NCBI GenBank assembly: GCA_937871605.1 | Contig: CALMRM010000023.1 | Coordinates: forward strand, 26,408-36,004 | Direction of reading: 5' to 3' | From: an uncultured Terriglobus sp. | Lineage (GTDB): Bacteria; Acidobacteriota; Terriglobia; Terriglobales; Acidobacteriaceae | Length of the DNA: 9,597 nucleotides | Part shown: positions 1-5,922 of the stretch, piece by piece | How positions within the stretch are numbered: the stretch's first letter is position 1 | Layout of the letters: each line of letters opens with the position of its first letter | Position numbers and translations under genes: made by a program | The notes under the pieces: generated by a model | Told to the model about the DNA's origin: nothing | Database searches by the model: none | What the model saw: the letters and a program-made list of their open reading frames with translations, nothing else

Positions 1-1365
1 CTGGCCGTGGATGGGCACGAGGTGCGTATCTCAAACCCCGGCAAGCTCTACTTCAGCCAGGGCGTGCAGCTCACCAAGCTGGAGTTGGTGCAGTATTACC
101 TCTCCATCGCGCCCGGTGCGTTGCGCGGCGTGGCGGACCGGCCCTTTGTGCTCAAACGCTTTGTGGGCGGCGCACATGAGGAGCCCTTCTACCAGAAACG
201 TGCGCCCGACAACCTGCCGCCCTACGTACGAACCGTGCAACTGACCTTTCCGTCCGGCCGTGTCGCCGACGAGATCGTCATCGACAACCCGGCCGCGCTG
301 GCCTGGGCGGTGAACCTCGGCTGCATCGAGCTGCACCCGCATCCAGTCCGCAGCGGCGATCTGGAGCACCCGGACGAGCTGCGCATCGATCATGACCCGC
401 AGCCCGGCGTGGCATGGGCCGACATCCGCTCTGTCGCGCAGGAGGTGCGCGCCGTGCTGGCGGAGGTCGGTCTACGCGCCTGGCCCAAAACCAGCGGCTC
501 ACGCGGCATCCACGTGAACGTGCGGATCGAGCCGCGCTGGAGCTTCACCGACGTGCGTCGCGCTGCCCTGGCACTTGCCCGCGCCGTGGAGCGCCGGCAC
601 CCTATGGCCAGCTCCAAGTGGTGGAAGGAGGAGCGACACGGCGTCTTTCTGGACTACAACCAGAACGCAAAGGACCGCACCACCTGCTCCGCCTACAGCG
701 TGCGCCCCCTACCCGACGCCCGCGTGAGCACGCCGCTGCGCTGGGACGAGGTGGACACCTGCGATCCCGCTGACTTCACCGTAGGCACCGTGCCCGCACG
801 TTTCGAACGCCTCGGAGACCTAAACGCCGGCATGGACGCACACCCCGGCACGCTGGACGCACTGCTGGAGATGGCCGACCGTGACGAGCGCAACGGCATC
901 GGCGACGCACCCTGGCCGCCCCACTTCAAAAAGCAGTGGAGCGAGGGCAAGCGCGTGCAGCCCTCGAAAGCAAAGGCCACCTCAGCGGAGGCCTCAACGA
1001 CTGAAGCGGCGGCGAGTGAAGACACAAAGCCCGCAAAGAAGGCTGCGGCAAAGCGCAGTGCAACAGGCCGCAGGCAATCCACCATGCCGCTGATCATCGT
1101 AGCGCAGTCGCCGGAGCGCGCCGCCGTGGAGGCAGGCCTGGAACGCTGGAAGGCAGCCCACGCTGAAGCCGCGTCATACCTTGCCGTGGATGATGTATTG
1201 GTGGACCGCATGCGCGGCACGGCCTACGTCTGGTACCGCATCCGCGTAAACCTGCGCAACGTGCCGGAGAACATCTGCCCGGCGCAAGGCATCATCGACC
1301 CCGACGACGACCCCACCCGCAAATGGCGCGAAGCGAAAGAGGCAGCGCCGGAAGGAACGGCATGA
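1..1365 (+). CDS. ligD: Stand-alone LigD-type NHEJ DNA polymerase/primase, 5' end cut by window edge
   Basis: Archaeo-eukaryotic primase-type polymerase (PolDom) of bacterial non-homologous end joining. In this family it fills gaps and adds nucleotides, often ribonucleotides, at broken ends held by Ku. Residues are numbered from the GTG codon at base 7. Visible signatures are an N-terminal SNPGKLYF motif (9-16), LKRF (49-52), the catalytic Asp pair in RIDHDPQPG (D128, D130), the nucleotide-binding SGSRGIHV (163-170), and the third metal ligand in FLDYNQNAKDRT (D216) followed by AYSVRP. A Lys/Ala/Ser/Thr-rich linker (about 315-358) leads to a C-terminal segment of about 90 residues containing DDVLVDRMRGTAYVWYRIRVNL. 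From memory, a similar tail occurs on other stand-alone PolDom proteins. There is no ligase or nuclease domain. The frame is open to base 1, and homologues normally have a few more N-terminal residues, so the true start probably lies outside the window. The family assignment is secure; the ligD symbol refers only to the polymerase part. Confidence 0.93.
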   Translation: MAVDGHEVRISNPGKLYFSQGVQLTKLELVQYYLSIAPGALRGVADRPFVLKRFVGGAHEEPFYQKRAPDNLPPYVRTVQLTFPSGRVADEIVIDNPAALAWAVNLGCIELHPHPVRSGDLEHPDELRIDHDPQPGVAWADIRSVAQEVRAVLAEVGLRAWPKTSGSRGIHVNVRIEPRWSFTDVRRAALALARAVERRHPMASSKWWKEERHGVFLDYNQNAKDRTTCSAYSVRPLPDARVSTPLRWDEVDTCDPADFTVGTVPARFERLGDLNAGMDAHPGTLDALLEMADRDERNGIGDAPWPPHFKKQWSEGKRVQPSKAKATSAEASTTEAAASEDTKPAKKAAAKRSATGRRQSTMPLIIVAQSPERAAVEAGLERWKAAHAEAASYLAVDDVLVDRMRGTAYVWYRIRVNLRNVPENICPAQGIIDPDDDPTRKWREAKEAAPEGTA

Positions 1366-1544
1366 CCCGCCTTCGCACATCGCGCAAGGCTGTCTTGCTC
1401 TTCAGCGGACTGGCTGCTGCCAACCTGCTCTCCGGGTGCGTTGTGGTGGGCTACAGCAGCCGTGGTGGCTTCTTTGTATGGCCGGGCGGGTTGGGGTTGC
1501 TGCTCCTGCTGTTGCTGCTGTGGCTGCTCTTGCGCCCCCGCTGA
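1362..1544 (+). CDS. Very small lipoprotein with poly-leucine C-terminus
   Basis: A 60-residue protein. The ATG overlaps the polymerase stop codon (ATGA at 1362-1365) and has GAAGG at 1351-1355 as ribosome binding site, spacing 6 nt, so the pair is probably translationally coupled. The N-terminus is basic (MTRLRTSRK) and is followed by a hydrophobic stretch ending in the lipobox LLSGC. Cys26 would be the lipidated residue after signal peptidase II cleavage. The mature part would be only 35 residues: a Gly/aromatic stretch (VVVGYSSRGGFFVWPGG), then eight consecutive leucines (46-53), Trp, three more leucines and a basic RPR end. This predicts a lipid anchor and a transmembrane helix in the same tiny protein. 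Function is unknown and I do not assign a named family. The start-stop overlap, ribosome binding site and lipobox together argue that the frame is real. A longer frame beginning at 1323 would hide the signal peptide and lacks support. Confidence 0.72.
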   Translation: MTRLRTSRKAVLLFSGLAAANLLSGCVVVGYSSRGGFFVWPGGLGLLLLLLLLWLLLRPR

Positions 1545-1568
1545 CGTCACATCGCAACGCCGTAAAAT
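1541..1568 (+). promoter_or_regulatory. Possible sigma-70-like promoter facing the inverted repeat
   Basis: CTGACG (1541-1546, 4 of 6 matches to TTGACA) and TAAAAT (1563-1568, 5 of 6 matches to TATAAT) are 16 nt apart on the plus strand. A transcript from here would begin near 1575 and run straight into the inverted repeat at 1585-1756, with no protein-coding gene ahead. Such matches arise by chance, so this is only a candidate. Confidence 0.22.
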
Positions 1569-1584
1569 CACCCCTTCCCGACAG

Positions 1585-1756
1585 TGTCATCCCGTAGCGT
1601 AGCGGAGGGATCTGCATGTGTGCTCGCAACCGCACACATGTGGTAAATCGGCGCCCGCCCATCTGCATAGAGGGCTCATCAGGCGTCGCGCCTAACCATA
1701 CAATATTCCGCAGCCGCACAGACATGCAGATCCCTCCGCTCCGCTGCGGGATGACA
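1585..1756. repeat. REP/MITE-like imperfect inverted repeat, 35-nt arms
   Basis: Arms 1585-1619 and 1722-1756 are reverse complements with only two differences (T1595 opposite G1746 and T1600 opposite C1741), separated by 102 nt. In plus-strand RNA the first difference is a G-U wobble, so the RNA could form a 35-bp stem with a single mismatch. The arm begins TGTCATCCCG and ends GGGATCTGCATGT. I recall similar dispersed repeats in Acidobacteriaceae intergenic regions, but cannot confirm that here. The octamer ATCTGCAT occurs in the left arm (1610-1617), again in the spacer (1661-1668), and inverted in the right arm (1724-1731). The element fills most of the 241-nt gap between two convergent genes and could act as a two-way transcription terminator. 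No open reading frame here looks real. Confidence 0.8.
1615..1640 (+). repeat. Perfect 9-bp hairpin overlapping the left arm
   Basis: CATGTGTGC (1615-1623) and GCACACATG (1632-1640) form a perfect 9-bp stem with an 8-nt loop. The first five bases belong to the left arm of the long inverted repeat, so this hairpin competes with the inner end of the long stem. It has no following T-run. Confidence 0.6.
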
Positions 1757-1785
1757 ACGGAGCGAGGTAGCGCAGGTCGGGCCAT

Positions 1786-2847
1786 TCACGCAAAGATAGC
1801 CATCAACTCCTGCGGAGGCACGGCCTCCAACTGCGCGTAGGTGCACTGCTTGGGCGGCTTGTCCGGACGCCAGCGGCGGAAATGGGCCAGGTGGCGAAAG
1901 CGGTCGCCCTGCATGTGCTCGTACGCCACTTCGACGACCAGTTCCGGGCGCAGCGGCTGCCAACTCAGGTCCTTGTCGCGGTTCCAGCGGCTGGGCGCGC
2001 CGGGCATGCGGTCCTGCGCGTGCGCGTCAGCCTCGCCCCAGTTCGCCCAGGGATGGTTTTCTAATGCGTTCTCGCGGTATGGCGCGAGGAACTCGACCAG
2101 TTCACGCCGCTTGGCCGCGGTGAAGCTGGCGCAGACGCCCACGTGCTGCAGCGCGCCTTCGCTGTTGTAGAGGCCGAGCAACAGTGAGCCGATGGCCGTA
2201 CCCTCGCCATCCTTGTGCCAGCGGAAGCCCGCCACCACACAGTCAGCATCGCGCTCGTGCTTGATTTTGAGCATGGTGCGCTTGTCCGGCGTATACGGCC
2301 CTTCCAGCGGCTTGGCGATGACGCCGTCCAGCCCCGCACCCTCAAAGCGCTTGAACCAGTCCTCGGCAATAGCGCGGTCCTCTGTCGCGGGTGTCAGGTG
2401 CAACGGTGCCTCCAGGTCGGCGCAAACGCGCTCCAGCTCCGCCCGGCGTTCCGCGAACGGTGCTTCGCGGAAGTCGCGGTCACCCGAGGCGAGCAAATCG
2501 AAGAAGACGACCGACGCCGGTGTCTGCTGCGCCAGCAGCCGATTACGCGAAGCAGCGGGATGCAACCGCAGCGTGAGCGCGTCAAAGTCCAGCCCATTGC
2601 CGCTGCGGATGACGATCTCGCCATCCAGCACGCAGCGGTCGGGCAGCTGTTTCAGCAGCGGCTCACGCAATTCGGGGAAGTAGCGGTCCAGCGGCTTGCC
2701 ATCGCGGCTCTGCGTAAACAAGGTGTCGCCGTCACGAAAAAAGAGCGCGCGAAAGCCGTCCCACTTGGGCTCAAAGCTCCACGCGCCGTCCGCGGGAATG
2801 TCGTCCACGCGCTTGGCCAGCATGGGCAGGATAGGGTGAGCGAGCAT
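1786..2847 (-). CDS. ligC: ATP-dependent DNA ligase, LigC type
   Basis: A 353-residue ATP-dependent DNA ligase, close to the length I recall for mycobacterial LigC (about 358). It seals nicks through an enzyme-AMP intermediate. Motif I is EPKWDGFR, with Lys28 the adenylated nucleophile; motif III is LDGEIVI (74-80, Glu77); motif IIIa is VVFFDLL (113-119); motif IV lies in GLDGVIAKP (172-180); motif V is MLKIKHERD (192-200, Lys194 and Lys196). The C-terminal OB-fold follows (about 205-330), with motif-VI-like basic residues in GDRFRHLAHFRRWRPDK. There is no polymerase or nuclease domain. It converges on the LigD-type polymerase gene, so a role in end joining or in gap and nick repair is likely. 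The chosen ATG has no clear Shine-Dalgarno sequence. A second ATG eight codons in (MLAKRVDD) has none either, and the longer form gives the expected N-terminal PMLA region. Confidence 0.93.
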   Translation of the reverse strand: MLAHPILPMLAKRVDDIPADGAWSFEPKWDGFRALFFRDGDTLFTQSRDGKPLDRYFPELREPLLKQLPDRCVLDGEIVIRSGNGLDFDALTLRLHPAASRNRLLAQQTPASVVFFDLLASGDRDFREAPFAERRAELERVCADLEAPLHLTPATEDRAIAEDWFKRFEGAGLDGVIAKPLEGPYTPDKRTMLKIKHERDADCVVAGFRWHKDGEGTAIGSLLLGLYNSEGALQHVGVCASFTAAKRRELVEFLAPYRENALENHPWANWGEADAHAQDRMPGAPSRWNRDKDLSWQPLRPELVVEVAYEHMQGDRFRHLAHFRRWRPDKPPKQCTYAQLEAVPPQELMAIFA

Positions 2848-3076
2848 AATAGTCCGATGCGGCTACGAGAGGTCGAGTCGTGAGCGCCCGCCTAAATCGC
2901 AGGTATGTAAGACCACAGAGGAGTCCTCCTAGTGACAACACCATAGCCCTGGGGAGAACGACTGAGCTAGCTGGCATGGATAGTCAAATCGACAAAAATA
3001 GATCTGAGCGATAGCAAGCGATTAGCACTGATGCTTAGAAGACTTGGCCTGCTACCATCGAGGCACGGAGCCGCAC
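2848..3076. other. Divergent intergenic region, AT-richer than its surroundings
   Basis: About 230 nt between the leftward ligase gene and the rightward coiled-coil gene, so it should hold both promoters. The best plus-strand match is TCGACA at 2989-2994 with TAGCAA 17 nt downstream at 3012-3017; the second hexamer matches the consensus poorly. On the minus strand TTGTCA- and TTGACT-like hexamers exist but lack a partner at proper spacing. I see no convincing operator, repeat or RNA gene. Confidence 0.3.
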
Positions 3077-3310
3077 ATGTCCAATGCGCAGTTCATCACG
3101 TTGCTCTCTACTGGAATCGCCTCGTTCGTGTTGGTAGTTTTGGCTTGGCTGAACCAGAATCAAAGGCTTGGCGATCTACGCGAGGACATGAATCGTCAAT
3201 TCAATCGCGTAGACCAACGCCTCTCGCTTATAGAAGCAGACCAAAAAGAGTTTTTCACGATTACAGGCAGGCTCGACGGTCGCATAGAGCAGCTTTCTCG
3301 CAACAAGTAG
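3077..3310 (+). CDS. Small membrane-anchored coiled-coil protein of unknown function
   Basis: A 77-residue protein. The start at 3077 is chosen because CGGAG (3066-3070) sits 6 nt upstream. A start 11 codons earlier would add residues that do not fit a membrane-protein N-terminus. Residues 6-25 (FITLLSTGIASFVLVVLAWL) form one transmembrane helix. The rest (26-77) is polar and alpha-helical with heptad-like spacing of hydrophobics (LGDLREDMNRQFNRVDQRLSLIE, then DGRIEQLS), predicting a coiled coil and oligomer. It ends in RNK. No catalytic motif is seen. Base composition (about half GC) and codon use are visibly more AT-rich than the repair and carotenoid genes, so recent acquisition is possible. 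It stands alone: the gene to the left diverges and the gene to the right converges. Similar short proteins occur in many bacteria without assigned function. Confidence 0.72.
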   Translation: MSNAQFITLLSTGIASFVLVVLAWLNQNQRLGDLREDMNRQFNRVDQRLSLIEADQKEFFTITGRLDGRIEQLSRNK

Positions 3311-3366
3311 GGATCAGTGCTTATGCCCTGCACAAGAGAGTGCTGCCGGCGTAGTGCTACTACACT

Positions 3367-3918
3367 TCACTTCCGTTTACGGAAGCCGATCAGCAACCCG
3401 GCAGACATGCCGATGGATTGCTGATGGCCGCCGGCAAAGCTGTAGGTATAGGCCGGTTCCAGAAACCACCCGAAGTGGTGCCTGCCCGAGGGCCAGAACA
3501 TGAAATCACCGGCTAACTCCCCGGAAAACGAGTTGCTTGCCTTGCCACCCTGCCGGACGTGCGCCCATTGCGGCCCCACGCCAACCATGAACTCGGCCTT
3601 GCGGGAGATGTCCCAGGGCTTCTTGAACAGGAAGTCCGTGTCCCACTCTGTAAGGGTGCGCGTGTAGAAGGGGGTAACGCCTGCTTCAAGCTCCAGCCAG
3701 TGCTCGATAGGGGTACACTCTGCGGCAAGGTTGGGAGCAAACGTGGCTGCACCACCCGCGAAATTCCAGTTGGTGGCAGCACCCACTTCCAGAATGACAA
3801 GCGGGTCATCCGGGGTGTCGCGGTGGGACTCTAGAGGTGCGCTTCCAGTCTCCTGTGCAAAGATCGCTGGGCAGCACCAAAGGGCTGCGGTCAGCAGCGG
3901 AACCGTGTGTAAACGCAT
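3367..3918 (-). CDS. Exported protein, probable outer-membrane beta-barrel
   Basis: A 183-residue protein with a signal peptide: MRLHTVPLLTAALWCCPAIFA, with likely signal peptidase I cleavage between Ala21 and Gln22. The mature part alternates hydrophobic and polar residues with many aromatics and glycines. Strand-like stretches include VILEVGAATNWNF, WLELEAGVTPFYTRTL, AEFMVGVGPQWAHV, SGELAGDFMFW, HFGWFLEPAYTYSFAGG and IGMSAGLLIGF, which suggest a small 8-strand-like barrel. The chain ends in FRKRK instead of the usual terminal aromatic, which is atypical for a barrel recognised by the assembly machinery. GGAG lies 8 nt before the ATG on the minus strand. It is the last gene of the leftward cluster, 62 nt after the cysteine-rich gene, with a hairpin between them. 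I do not recognise a named family. The barrel topology is inferred from pattern only; the export signal is clearer. Confidence 0.78.
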   Translation of the reverse strand: MRLHTVPLLTAALWCCPAIFAQETGSAPLESHRDTPDDPLVILEVGAATNWNFAGGAATFAPNLAAECTPIEHWLELEAGVTPFYTRTLTEWDTDFLFKKPWDISRKAEFMVGVGPQWAHVRQGGKASNSFSGELAGDFMFWPSGRHHFGWFLEPAYTYSFAGGHQQSIGMSAGLLIGFRKRK

Positions 3919-3950
3919 GAAGTTTCTCCGTGAACGAAAGCCGAAACAGT

Positions 3951-3970
3951 ATCCGCGTGCAGGACGCGGA
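3951..3970 (-). terminator. Intercistronic hairpin, weak terminator or mRNA-processing stem
   Basis: TCCGCGT (3952-3958) and ACGCGGA (3964-3970) are perfect complements around a 5-nt loop. On the minus strand it starts about 10 nt after the stop codon of the cysteine-rich gene and precedes the beta-barrel gene. The following bases (ATACTGTTT) are not a true T-run, so attenuation or transcript stabilisation is as likely as termination. Confidence 0.35.
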
Positions 3971-3980
3971 CGAGTATGGG

Positions 3981-4325
3981 CTAGGAGTCTGTCAGGCGTG
4001 GTGGATGGAACGGGATGTCAGGCAGGGAAAGCGGGGCTGGGACTGCCAAAGTGGGGTATACCTGCCGCACCGAACGAACGACTGCCAAAACACCAACTAT
4101 GGGTGCCGGCTGGCCGCAGTAATCACAACAGGGACACACACGGTCACACACGTCTGCCACAGCGGCAGGTGGGGAAGCATACCTGCCGTGCGCAGCCGCC
4201 AAGGTCGCATGGATTTGTTCCTCAGGAGAGCAGCAGGGCGAAAAAGCAGGCAGCCAGATTAACCACGCACAGAGCAACCACAACCACATACGCCGATGCT
4301 GCTGACTGCGCGCCTCTCGCCTCAT
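3981..4325 (-). CDS. Probable small cysteine-rich exported or membrane protein
   Basis: A 114-codon frame lying 18 nt after the second FAD oxidoreductase gene and on the same strand. It has a basic N-terminus (MRREARSQQHRR), then a Trp/Leu hydrophobic segment (residues 13-28, MWLWLLCAWLIWLPAF) that could be a signal peptide or membrane anchor. A Cys pair follows (PCCSP), then a dense cluster VCDRVCPCCDYCGQP with five cysteines in about a dozen residues, the kind of spacing that can bind a metal. The C-terminus is proline-rich and ends in PRLTDS. No Shine-Dalgarno is strong; an internal ATG at 4289 would start directly at the hydrophobic segment. GC at third codon positions looks to be about 60 percent by eye, lower than in the neighbouring oxidoreductases, so coding status is less certain. 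Operon position, export signal and cysteine pattern favour a real gene. Overlapping plus-strand frames lack such features. Confidence 0.48.
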   Translation of the reverse strand: MRREARSQQHRRMWLWLLCAWLIWLPAFSPCCSPEEQIHATLAAAHGRYASPPAAVADVCDRVCPCCDYCGQPAPIVGVLAVVRSVRQVYPTLAVPAPLSLPDIPFHPPRLTDS

Positions 4326-4343
4326 CCGTCTGCTCGTGCAGCG

Positions 4344-5897
4344 TTACGCGTAGACAGCTTCGCGCTGCTCAACCTGTGCTGTTCGGTGCTTCTTCTCTTT
4401 ACGGTCCAGTGCATCGGCGGCAATCCAGCCGCTCATCATCACCATGGGCATGCCGGGGCCGGGGTGGGCTGCGCCCCCTGCCAGGTACAGGCCCTCAATG
4501 CCACGAACGACATTGGATGGCTTGAAGGCACCGTTCATGCGACCGTGTGAACTAAGCCCGTAGATGGCACCGTCCAGCACGCGGTAGCGCTCGTGAATAT
4601 CCTGCGGCGTGAGCGCACGCTCGAAGACGATGCGCTCCTCGATGTCTTCCATGCCCGCGGTGCGCTTCAGCTTGTCGAGGATCACCTGGCGATAACCGGG
4701 GAACATCTCCCGCCAGTCGTGGTTGGGACGCAGGTACGGCGTGTGGACGAGCACGTACATGGCGTCGCCGCCCTCGGGCGCGGTGCCTGGTTCGGTGCGG
4801 CTGGTGCTGGCGATGTAGCACGTCGGGTCCGGCGCGGGCATGCCCAGTGTGTAGATGGCGTTGAATTCCTCATGCGGATCGCGCGAGAAGACAAAATCGT
4901 GGTGCGCGATGTGATCGTAGCGCTTGTTTAGACCCAGGTAGAGCACCACACCGCTGCACGCGGCTTCCCAGTTCTTTTTGCGGTCGAAGCTGGCGCTCAC
5001 GGCGGTTCCGGCGAGCAGTTCGCGATGCGTGCGGACGGAGTCCTCGTTCGAGACGATGGCGTCGAAGCTCAACTTTGTGCTGTCCGTTAGCGTGATGCCG
5101 GTCACCTTGCGGCCCTCGCCGTGGATGATCGTGTCAATCTTCGTGACGTCCGCATCAGTGTGGTACTTCACGCCGAGTTCCCTGCCCAGCTTGACCAGCG
5201 CCTCCGGCACGGCGCGGGTGCCGCCCATGGGATACCAAATGCCCTCTTCTGTCTGCATGTGGCCGATGGCGCACAGGATAGCGGGTGACGCATCAGGCGA
5301 CGAACCGACGTACTGCACAAAGTGGTCCAGCATCTGCGCCGTGTTGTCGTCGGAGATGTACTCGCGAATCACGCCGCTGACCGTCTTACCCAGCCGCATC
5401 TTCATCACGTCCTTCAGGACGTTGACATCGAACATGCCGCGCATTTCCAGCGTGTCCATCATGGAGCCGACCGGCTTCCAGAAGAAGAACTTGTCCGAGA
5501 TGTGGTGCAGGTCCTCACTGGTGGCCAAAAACTCGCGATACTTGTCGCCCAGGCCGGCCTGCTTCTGATTCAGCGAGGCAATCATTTCACCGGTGTTGTC
5601 TTTCAGGTCGATGACGGTGCCGTCCTCGAAAAAGCAGCGCCATGACGGATCGAGCCGCCGCAGGTCGAGGTAGTCGTCCAGGTTGCGATTGGCCTCGCCG
5701 AAGATCTTGCGCAGCACCGACGGCTGGATCAGGATCGTCGGCCCCATGTCGAAGCGGAAGCCACCCTCTTCGAGCACGGCTGCTTTACCGCCCAGCCAGC
5801 TGTTTTTCTCAAATACCTCAACCTGGTGGCCGCGCGCGGCGAGTGTTGCCGCTGCTGCAAGCCCTGCCAGGCCAGAACCGATGACCGCTACCCGCAT
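4344..5897 (-). CDS. CrtI/CrtN-family FAD oxidoreductase, possibly a carotenoid oxidase or second desaturase
   Basis: A 517-residue flavoprotein of the phytoene-desaturase superfamily. The N-terminal Rossmann FAD site is VAVIGSGLAGLAAA (GxGxxG at 7-12), with Glu30 (VEVFEKN) as the expected ribose-binding acid, followed by LGGKAAVLEEGGFRFDMGPT (35-54). A C-terminal FAD-binding motif begins at about 469: GLYLAGGAAHPGPGMPMVMMSG. Family members dehydrogenate or oxygenate long polyene chains at the membrane. The C-terminal motif differs from the classical GTHPGSGLP of the neighbour, so this paralogue probably performs a different step, such as terminal oxidation (CrtP/CrtNb-like) or further desaturation; that is inference. 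The start is supported by AGGAG about 7 nt upstream. It follows the other desaturase gene by 25 nt, clearly co-transcribed. The charged tail (DRKEKKHRTAQVEQRE) is unremarkable. Superfamily is certain, exact reaction is not. Confidence 0.92.
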   Translation of the reverse strand: MRVAVIGSGLAGLAAAATLAARGHQVEVFEKNSWLGGKAAVLEEGGFRFDMGPTILIQPSVLRKIFGEANRNLDDYLDLRRLDPSWRCFFEDGTVIDLKDNTGEMIASLNQKQAGLGDKYREFLATSEDLHHISDKFFFWKPVGSMMDTLEMRGMFDVNVLKDVMKMRLGKTVSGVIREYISDDNTAQMLDHFVQYVGSSPDASPAILCAIGHMQTEEGIWYPMGGTRAVPEALVKLGRELGVKYHTDADVTKIDTIIHGEGRKVTGITLTDSTKLSFDAIVSNEDSVRTHRELLAGTAVSASFDRKKNWEAACSGVVLYLGLNKRYDHIAHHDFVFSRDPHEEFNAIYTLGMPAPDPTCYIASTSRTEPGTAPEGGDAMYVLVHTPYLRPNHDWREMFPGYRQVILDKLKRTAGMEDIEERIVFERALTPQDIHERYRVLDGAIYGLSSHGRMNGAFKPSNVVRGIEGLYLAGGAAHPGPGMPMVMMSGWIAADALDRKEKKHRTAQVEQREAVYA

Positions 5898-5922
5898 GTG
5901 CTCTCCTGAACTCTATGTACTG

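Noticed and set aside
1495..1536. CTG/TTG-rich near-repeat
   Set aside because: Explained by the poly-leucine codons of the small lipoprotein, not an independent repeat element.
1616..1840. Short open frame through the inverted repeat
   Set aside because: It simply reads across the palindrome into the ligase 3' end; no ribosome binding site and no protein-like pattern.
2215..2883. 222-codon open frame on the plus strand
   Set aside because: Antisense to the DNA ligase, whose motifs I and III-V are intact.
3351..3363. Small hairpin GTAGT-GCT-ACTAC between two convergent genes
   Set aside because: Only a 5-bp stem with no T-run on either strand; too weak to call a terminator.
3930..4262. 110-codon plus-strand frame opposite the cysteine-rich gene
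   Set aside because: Considered as the alternative gene here. It lacks a signal peptide, hydrophobic core or operon context, whereas the minus-strand frame has all three.
3731..4525. 264-codon plus-strand frame across the beta-barrel and cysteine-rich genes
   Set aside because: Basic, low-complexity translation without a domain; it overlaps three better-supported minus-strand genes.
4978..5568. 196-codon open frame on the plus strand
   Set aside because: Fully antisense to the second FAD oxidoreductase; Ser/Pro/Thr-rich translation typical of a shadow frame.
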